Below, in pieces: positions 5,959 through 9,709 of a DNA stretch of 9,709 bases. Every line of letters starts with the position of its first letter. Positions within the stretch are counted from its first letter, which is position 1. The DNA lies in assembly GCF_900016645.1 (NCBI RefSeq), contig NZ_CDGJ01000130.1; one strand, 5' to 3'. The notes beneath the pieces were generated by a model, which saw only the letters and a program-made list of their open reading frames with translations, was not told where the DNA came from and did not search any database. A program made the position numbers and the translations under genes. This DNA is from Acididesulfobacillus acetoxydans (GTDB lineage: Bacteria; Bacillota; Desulfitobacteriia; Desulfitobacteriales; Desulfitobacteriaceae).

Positions 5959-6624
5959 ATGTTTGAAGAAAAAGATTATTTCATGAAGATAGTTCAACAA
6001 TTTTCAACGGCCATTGGCAGAATTATGGGATTGAAGGCTGAAAACAAAATCGAAGAGAGCCAAGATGTTTTAAATGAGACATTGACAAATTTCACCGGTC
6101 TGAGCAGAGAAGTCTTAGAGGTACTGCCCTATGAGATTCTCATTCAAAAGGTGAGTGGAAGTAGACGGACAAATACCGAAAAGTGTCTTATGCTTGCTGA
6201 ACTATTAAGTCAACAAGCAGATATTTATGAGTTTGAGGGAAAGATGTCTAAGGCCAAGAATTTGTACTTGAAAAGTTTGAATATCATGATCAGTGTTACT
6301 TTCGACCATAACGATGAGCTTTTAGAACAAAATAGGGAAAAGGGTAGTGAACTGTTAAAGAAAATTGGAAAGTCCGAACTTCCCAAGGAAAGTAAACTTT
6401 TGCTATTCAAATACTACGAAAATGTTAAAGATTATGCCAAGGCTGAGGACGTGCTTTTTGAATTAATGGATGCTGATGAGGTAAACGATGATCTTTTGGC
6501 TCAAGGTACGGCTTTTTACAAAAGATTAGTAAAGAGGGAGCCGATTGAACTCGAAAAAGGCAATTTGCCCCTTGATGAAGTGTTAGAAGGATTAGCGAAC
6601 TTAGATGAATATCGAAACCCGTGA
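5959..6624 (+). CDS. DUF6483 family protein
   Basis: This 221-residue soluble protein begins MFEEKDYFMKIVQQFSTAIGRIMGLK, the typical opening of DUF6483 proteins of Firmicutes. It continues as mostly helical, TPR-like sequence. There is a helix pair at about residues 75-107 (MLAELLSQQADIYEFEGK, AKNLYLKSLNIM), a second at about 148-180 (FKYYENVKDYAKAEDVLFEL), and a C-terminal NLPLDEVLEGLANL motif. Its function is unknown; helical-repeat form suggests protein-protein contacts. The ATG is supported by GGAG seven bases upstream (5948-5951). Length is normal for the family. AT-richer codon use than the neighbouring DUF89 and permease genes sets it apart. Its last codons overlap, in another frame, the first recognisable codons of the TnpB remnant, so the IS remnant abuts the stop codon. 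Confidence 0.75.
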   Translation: MFEEKDYFMKIVQQFSTAIGRIMGLKAENKIEESQDVLNETLTNFTGLSREVLEVLPYEILIQKVSGSRRTNTEKCLMLAELLSQQADIYEFEGKMSKAKNLYLKSLNIMISVTFDHNDELLEQNREKGSELLKKIGKSELPKESKLLLFKYYENVKDYAKAEDVLFELMDADEVNDDLLAQGTAFYKRLVKREPIELEKGNLPLDEVLEGLANLDEYRNP

Positions 6625-6840
6625 CTTTCGGCGGTATAAGGCGCTGCACGAAGGGATCGTGGTCAACCGGGTCAGCCCCAGGAATACATCCAAAGAATGC
6701 CCTACTGCGGTGGGACACTCACTCGTTACCAAGGCGTGGCTCTCGCTAAGTGCCCGACCTGTGGCGTCAAAGACGTGAACGCGGACTACATTGGTTCACT
6801 CTGTATTGGCCGGAACTTCAGAAAAAAATGGTTTGCCTAA
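6605..6840 (+). pseudogene. tnpB: TnpB (IS200/IS605 OrfB) remnant: C-terminal zinc-ribbon end with frameshift
   Basis: About 78 codons of a TnpB RNA-guided nuclease remain. Frame one reads IETRDFRRYKALHEGIVV, then NRVSPRNTSKECP. After a lost base near 6701-6702 (CC where CCC/CCT is expected) the homology continues one frame over as YCGGTLTRYQG, ALAKCPTCG, then VKDVNADYIGSLCIGRNF to a TAA at 6838-6840. The two CPxC pairs form the family's zinc ribbon, and the D in DVNAD is the expected third RuvC-like acidic residue. The N-terminal and central RuvC parts, and any tnpA, are absent. With the frameshift the fragment cannot make a nuclease. A noncoding right end typical of these elements follows directly. 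Confidence 0.85.
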
Positions 6841-7057
6841 ATAAGCTTTAAGCCCTGGCCGGTGACGGCTAGGCGTTCGGTTAGCCTATAGGGTTAACAG
6901 GATGAGGCACGAACCCGCTGGTCTTTTGGACTGGGTAAAATGCGAAATCAGCAGTGGGGCCTACGGCCCGATCACTTCGGTTAACGTGTACCCCAGGCAG
7001 AGGCGAAGTCCCCGGAATCAACCGGGAATCCTCTGACTTCAGTCCGGAGAGGTTCAA
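6841..7057 (+). ncRNA. Candidate omega-RNA (reRNA) scaffold and IS200/IS605 right end
   Basis: Directly after the TnpB stop lies about 217 bases of gene-free, hairpin-rich DNA. It has the features of an IS200/IS605 right end, from which TnpB guide RNAs are made. Visible stems include AGGC-GCCT at about 6871-6886, CCCGG-AATCAA-CCGGG at about 7011-7026, and a terminal imperfect hairpin CCTCTGAC-TTCA-GTCCGGAGAGG at 7030-7052. The segment ends in TTCAA, with TCAA at 7054-7057 matching the right cleavage tetranucleotide known for IS608. In the TnpB system the guide begins just past this point, here ATAGCAGGAGATATGG. The terminal stem has an asymmetric CGG bulge, as if three bases were lost on the left arm. 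The position is firmly of the right kind; that an RNA is made is inference. Confidence 0.55.
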
Positions 7058-7182
7058 ATAGCAGGAGATATGGTAGAATGAGAATGGGTTCAGAACTAAC
7101 GATCATAGAGAAAGCGTGGTGAACTCCCGGTTTTTTGAAACCATGGGTTTTGGAAACACGGGTCCTTTTAGTGCAAGTTGTG

Positions 7183-8046
7183 ATGGAATGCATACCCTGC
7201 TACTTCAAACAAATTGTGAACACTCTTAAAGTGTTGAAAATCAACGATCAGGAAGGGCAACGTGTCCTGCTTGGGGTTTTGCCCCTCCTCCCTGGGCTTG
7301 ATCCGGAGGCTACTCCGGCGGAGAATTCCAGTCTGATCTTCCGGAAGGTATACGAGCTCATAGCAAATGAGGATCCTTATGCGCAAGCGAAGGCCGAATC
7401 GAACAGCCTTGCCTTGGGCATGCTGCCAAAACTGCGTGAGGTCGTCTCAGAGAGCGCCGATCCTCTCCATACCGCCTGTTCGGCTGCAGTCGCCGGGAAT
7501 ATTATCGACATGGGGATCCTGCCGGACTATGATTTGGAGGCTAGCCTCAAGGATGCCCTGTCCGCGGGTTTTGCCCTCGACGACTATCCCGCTTTCCGGG
7601 AGAAGTTAAAAACGGCCCGAAGTGTTCTTATTCTTGGCGACAACAGTGGGGAAATCGCCTTTGATACCCTTTTGACCGGCGAGCTGTGCCGCCGGGGGGT
7701 GGAAGTTGTCTACGCCGTGAAAGGTGAACCTATTCTCAATGATGCGACCTTGGCAGATGCCCGGCAGGTGGGCATGGATGAAACGGCAAGGGTCATCACG
7801 AATGGCAACGGTTTCTTAGGCACGATTCTCAAACATTGTTCTCCTGAGTTTTTGAAGGCTTTTGAGGAGGCCGATATCATTATCAGCAAGGGCCAAGCCA
7901 ACTTTGAGTCCTTGGAGTCCACCGAAGAAGCGGGGGAGAAGACTTTCTTTCTCCTCAGGGCCAAGTGTGAAGTGGTGGCTCAGAACCTGGGAACGGAATT
8001 TGGAGTCATGGTGTTCCGGCAAAATCAGCCCAGGAGGGAGAACTGA
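7183..8046 (+). CDS. DUF89 protein, ARMT1-like metal-dependent phosphatase (intact)
   Basis: With the start at 7183 the product is 287 residues, MECIPCYFKQIVNTLK…, the usual length and opening of prokaryotic DUF89 proteins with an N-terminal CxxC (C3, C6). The frame is open 16 codons further to an ATG at 7135, but that stretch (KPWVLETRVLLVQVV) precedes the conserved opening and I leave it out. DUF89 enzymes are metal-dependent damage-control phosphatases acting on sugar or other phosphometabolites; the bacterial substrate is not known. Seen here: LILGDNSGEIAFD (D153, N154), KGEPILNDATLADA (N186, D187) and DIIISKGQANFES (K236, N240), the expected metal/phosphate core. No good ribosome site precedes either start, and the TnpB/omega-RNA end lies just upstream, so the native promoter may be lost. 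It is the intact paralogue of the pseudogene at 580-1187, and converges with the SEC-C gene 58 bases away. Confidence 0.9.
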   Translation: MECIPCYFKQIVNTLKVLKINDQEGQRVLLGVLPLLPGLDPEATPAENSSLIFRKVYELIANEDPYAQAKAESNSLALGMLPKLREVVSESADPLHTACSAAVAGNIIDMGILPDYDLEASLKDALSAGFALDDYPAFREKLKTARSVLILGDNSGEIAFDTLLTGELCRRGVEVVYAVKGEPILNDATLADARQVGMDETARVITNGNGFLGTILKHCSPEFLKAFEEADIIISKGQANFESLESTEEAGEKTFFLLRAKCEVVAQNLGTEFGVMVFRQNQPRREN

Positions 8047-8104
8047 AAAAGAAGCGCCAGGTCGGGTTCGACGGGTGAACGATCAGGGAAAAGAAGTAAA
8101 GAGC

Positions 8105-9103
8105 TTATCGCTCGTCGTCCAGTTCTCCGTCGAGTTTTTCTTTGAGGTCCTCATCAAGGTTTTCTTCGAGGTCCTCATCAAGGTCGTCCACCAGGTCCTG
8201 AGCCATATATTCATCCACATCCACACCCAGATCGTCCAGGAGAGCGATGGCATCCCAGCGGGTCTCTCGATCGATGTGTGTTTCGGACAGAAGGTCCGTG
8301 AGGACTTTCTTGGCATCCTGTTTTCGTTCCTGCTTAAAGAGCATGGAGGCATAGCGCAGACGTCCTTGGGAAAAGTTCGGAAAGGTCATAAAGAGTTTGG
8401 CATATTCGGCCTTGGCAGCCTCCAGGTCACCCATGCCAGATAGACGATCCCCTTTGTCACAGAGAAGCGTACCTTTTTCCCTGTCAGTTTTGACCAGAGA
8501 AAGCAGATGGTTGATTGCTCTCAGACCTTCTTTGCGAAACTCCGTGTGGTTCTGACACAAAAGCAAATAGTGCTGCCAAGCATCTTTAAGAAATATTCCC
8601 CCTTTGTAAGTCTCGGCGAGGGCGATGTTTTCTTTTAGCACGGTCAGGGCGCCTTCGGAGTCGTGGTGGCTTTCCATATAAGCGGCAATATGGACGCGGG
8701 CTTCAAGTCGGAAGATTGGGTCCAGGGGATCTACAGTAGCTTCAAGTTCTGCTTCGGGATAGGCTCCGTGGCCCAGGTCCAGTGCTCCGGCAAGCGGAAA
8801 AACTCCAAAAGAATCCTTGTAGGGCGCGCAGCAGCGTTTAAACTTGATCCCGCTTCCACAGGGACAAGGGTCGTTGCGGCGCACTTTGCTGACATCCGTA
8901 GCGATTAATCGGAGACTTCGCAGATAAGCTTCCTGGTGAAAAGGCTGGTGATCCTTCAAAACCGGAAAGAAGTGATGTATAAATACAGCCGTTATACAGG
9001 CCCTGGCCGCATGTGGAGTAAGGCCTTTGGCCTTTTGCAGATGTTCCCAGATGTCCCGGACGGCTGGGTCAGCCTGAAGTTGGTTTTCGACCGCCCCTTC
9101 CAT
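8105..9103 (-). CDS. SEC-C motif protein with TPR-like repeats and acidic tail; 5' end damaged or start unclear
   Basis: From the first in-frame ATG the product is 332 residues. A helical N-terminal part (VENQLQADPAVRDIWEHLQ, HAARACITAVFIHHFF) is followed by a textbook SEC-C zinc motif at residues 75-92 (RRNDPCPCGSGIKFKRCC). TPR-like helices follow (about 130-290, e.g. GDLEAAKAEYAKLF), and then a very acidic Asp/Glu/Leu tail (about 302-332). SEC-C motifs bind zinc and occur in SecA and many proteins of unknown function. The frame stays open 50 codons upstream to a stop at 9254-9256, and that stretch is clearly coding (FNTVLTEHPEVKILYERR, FLEIHGVNPIFHVQ), resembling the N-terminal half of DUF1841-like proteins. 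It contains no ATG, GTG or TTG, and no ribosome site precedes 9103. A frameshift or truncation near the 5' end is therefore likely. Confidence 0.8.
   Translation of the reverse strand: MEGAVENQLQADPAVRDIWEHLQKAKGLTPHAARACITAVFIHHFFPVLKDHQPFHQEAYLRSLRLIATDVSKVRRNDPCPCGSGIKFKRCCAPYKDSFGVFPLAGALDLGHGAYPEAELEATVDPLDPIFRLEARVHIAAYMESHHDSEGALTVLKENIALAETYKGGIFLKDAWQHYLLLCQNHTEFRKEGLRAINHLLSLVKTDREKGTLLCDKGDRLSGMGDLEAAKAEYAKLFMTFPNFSQGRLRYASMLFKQERKQDAKKVLTDLLSETHIDRETRWDAIALLDDLGVDVDEYMAQDLVDDLDEDLEENLDEDLKEKLDGELDDER
8144..8184 (-). repeat. Repeat coding for the acidic tail of the SEC-C protein
   Basis: GAGGTCCTCATCAAGGT occurs at 8144-8160 and again at 8168-8184, 24 bases apart and in frame. On the minus strand it encodes related LDEDL units of the acidic tail. 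The tail as a whole (DLDEDLEENLDEDLKEKLDG) seems to have grown by in-frame duplication of eight codons. Confidence 0.85.
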
Positions 9104-9279
9104 CTGGACGTGGAAGATCGGATTGACTCCGTGAATTTCCAGAAAGTCAGGGTAGTTGCTTCTGCGCTCGTAGAGTATTTTAACCTCAGGATGTTCTGTG
9201 AGGACCGTGTTAAAACCGTCTTCATGACCGTCGCGGCCTGGATACTTCTGAATTCATTCAGGAGGGGAAAGGCCGCCCC

Positions 9280-9309
9280 TTTACATCTTCAACCATTGTT
9301 TTGTATAAT
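9280..9309 (+). promoter_or_regulatory. Sigma-A-like promoter
   Basis: TTTACA at 9280-9285 and a perfect TATAAT at 9304-9309 are separated by 18 bases. They lie about 29 bases before the ATG at 9338, which has its own ribosome site. It is the best housekeeping-type promoter in the window. It points at the small frame and the transposase beyond. Confidence 0.65.
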
Positions 9310-9337
9310 TTAGGAAGGGGTGGAAGGGGGTGAAATA

Positions 9338-9514
9338 ATGAATGAACCCTATGTAGATTGCCCTGAAAAACTAAGCAAACTCTGTGCAAAAATCCCTCGA
9401 AACAAAAAGGAATTCACTAGGATTTTGTGGAAATTTAGAAGTGACCAAACAACGAAACTCCACAACCACCCTTTAGAGAATTCCTCGTTCCTGTGGTTCT
9501 CCAAAGGGACATGA
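9338..9514 (+). CDS. Small hypothetical protein (58 aa), possibly a truncated gene start
   Basis: The frame opens at ATG 9338 with GGGGGTG seven bases upstream and a sigma-A-like promoter 29 bases upstream, so initiation signals are good. The product (MNEPYVDCPEKLSKLCAKIP…) is basic, Lys-rich and not recognised. Its last codons overlap the inverted repeat at 9469-9508 in front of the transposase gene. The C-terminal half may thus be IS-derived, and the frame may be the start of a gene cut by the insertion. An ATG at 9320 is in frame but has no better support. Confidence 0.3.
   Translation: MNEPYVDCPEKLSKLCAKIPRNKKEFTRILWKFRSDQTTKLHNHPLENSSFLWFSKGT
9469..9508. other. Inverted repeat in the transposase leader
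   Basis: CCCTTTAGAGAA (9469-9480) and TTCTCCAAAGGG (9497-9508) are complementary over 12 bases with one mismatch, which is a G-U pair in minus-strand RNA, around a 16-base loop. It lies 30 bases before the transposase ATG. It could be a leader hairpin that limits read-through expression of the transposase, or a sub-terminal IS feature; it is not followed at once by a T-run, so a terminator is less likely. Confidence 0.5.
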
Positions 9515-9538
9515 AAATCCTTTTTTGGGGGGCAAAAA

Positions 9539-9709
9539 ATGTTACGACTTCGCAACGAACAGCTTACAATTTGGGACTCCATTTTGCCGAAGGAAGTGCT
9601 GGAACTAAGCCCAGAACTCAAGACGGTTGATCGTCTCTTGGATGATGAGCGATTTATGGAGCCCTTTCTCTCTCACTGGAATATTCGTATTGGCCGACCA
9701 ACTGTTCCG
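9539..9709 (+). CDS. ISNCY/IS5-like transposase, N-terminal part (3' end outside window)
   Basis: The first 57 residues of a transposase are present: MLRLRNEQLTIWDSILPKEV opens the protein, followed by ELKTVDRLLDDERFMEPFL and IGRPTVP at the window edge. The order LW/IWD-xxLP-xEV, VDxxLDDERFxxPF and GRPTVP is the typical opening of the DUF772-bearing (InsH N-terminal) transposase group often filed as ISNCY or IS5. The catalytic DDE domain would lie to the right of the window. A G-rich ribosome site (about 9527-9532) stands six to seven bases before the ATG. The left end of the element cannot be placed without its right end. Confidence 0.75.
   Translation, partial: MLRLRNEQLTIWDSILPKEVLELSPELKTVDRLLDDERFMEPFLSHWNIRIGRPTVP

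Noticed and set aside
1..9709. Composite transposon bounded by the transposases at both ends
   Set aside because: The left one is IS110-like and the right one ISNCY/IS5-like. Different families cannot act as paired ends.

Overview
The window suggests a spore-forming, anaerobic-type Firmicute. It carries a GerW/YtfJ sporulation gene next to a YtfI-like DUF2953 gene, strong AGGAGG-type ribosome sites, a DUF6483 gene, and base composition near 50 % GC. A clostridial lineage such as the Peptococcaceae/Desulfitobacteriaceae would fit, but that placement is inference from gene content, not a match. It reads as an accessory or decaying region: IS-derived transposase pieces lie at both ends, a TnpB remnant lies inside, and several reading frames are damaged by short indels.

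Layout. (a) 1-1187: the 3' end of an IS110-family transposase, about 350 bases without a gene, then an N-terminally truncated, frameshifted copy of a DUF89 (ARMT1-like phosphatase) gene. (b) 1315-3506, minus strand: a compact operon of ECF sigma factor, zinc-finger anti-sigma factor, DUF2953 membrane protein and GerW, ending in a clear rho-independent terminator. Five 12-bp tandem repeats lie between the anti-sigma and DUF2953 genes. (c) 3720-5122: a 129-bp MITE-like element with inverted ends and an 8-bp target duplication sits directly in front of an ion-transporter-superfamily permease. (d) 5123-5934: a stretch with no recognisable gene, then an unrecognised and probably decayed reading frame. 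(e) 5959-6624: an intact DUF6483 gene. (f) 6605-7057: the C-terminal zinc-ribbon end of a TnpB nuclease gene with a frameshift, followed by an IS200/IS605-type right end that probably encodes an omega-RNA scaffold. (g) 7183-8046: the intact DUF89 gene, paralogue of the pseudogene in (a). (h) 8105-9253, minus strand: a SEC-C motif protein with an acidic tail, whose 5' end lacks a usable start codon. (i) 9280-9709: a good sigma-A-like promoter, a small reading frame, and the start of an ISNCY/IS5-like transposase running out of the window.

How it fits together. The sigma/anti-sigma pair and YtfI/GerW are probably co-transcribed, which suggests that sigma activity is linked to an envelope or spore function. 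The remaining genes look independent. A recurring theme is short perfect tandem duplication (17, 13, about 18, 5x12 and 3x9 bp), twice at places where a reading frame shifts. I see no CRISPR array, tRNA or rRNA. The most novel-looking items are the orphan TnpB/omega-RNA end, the MITE insertion in the permease leader, and the ECF-GerW operon with its repeat array. None of these is clearly a new system on sequence alone.
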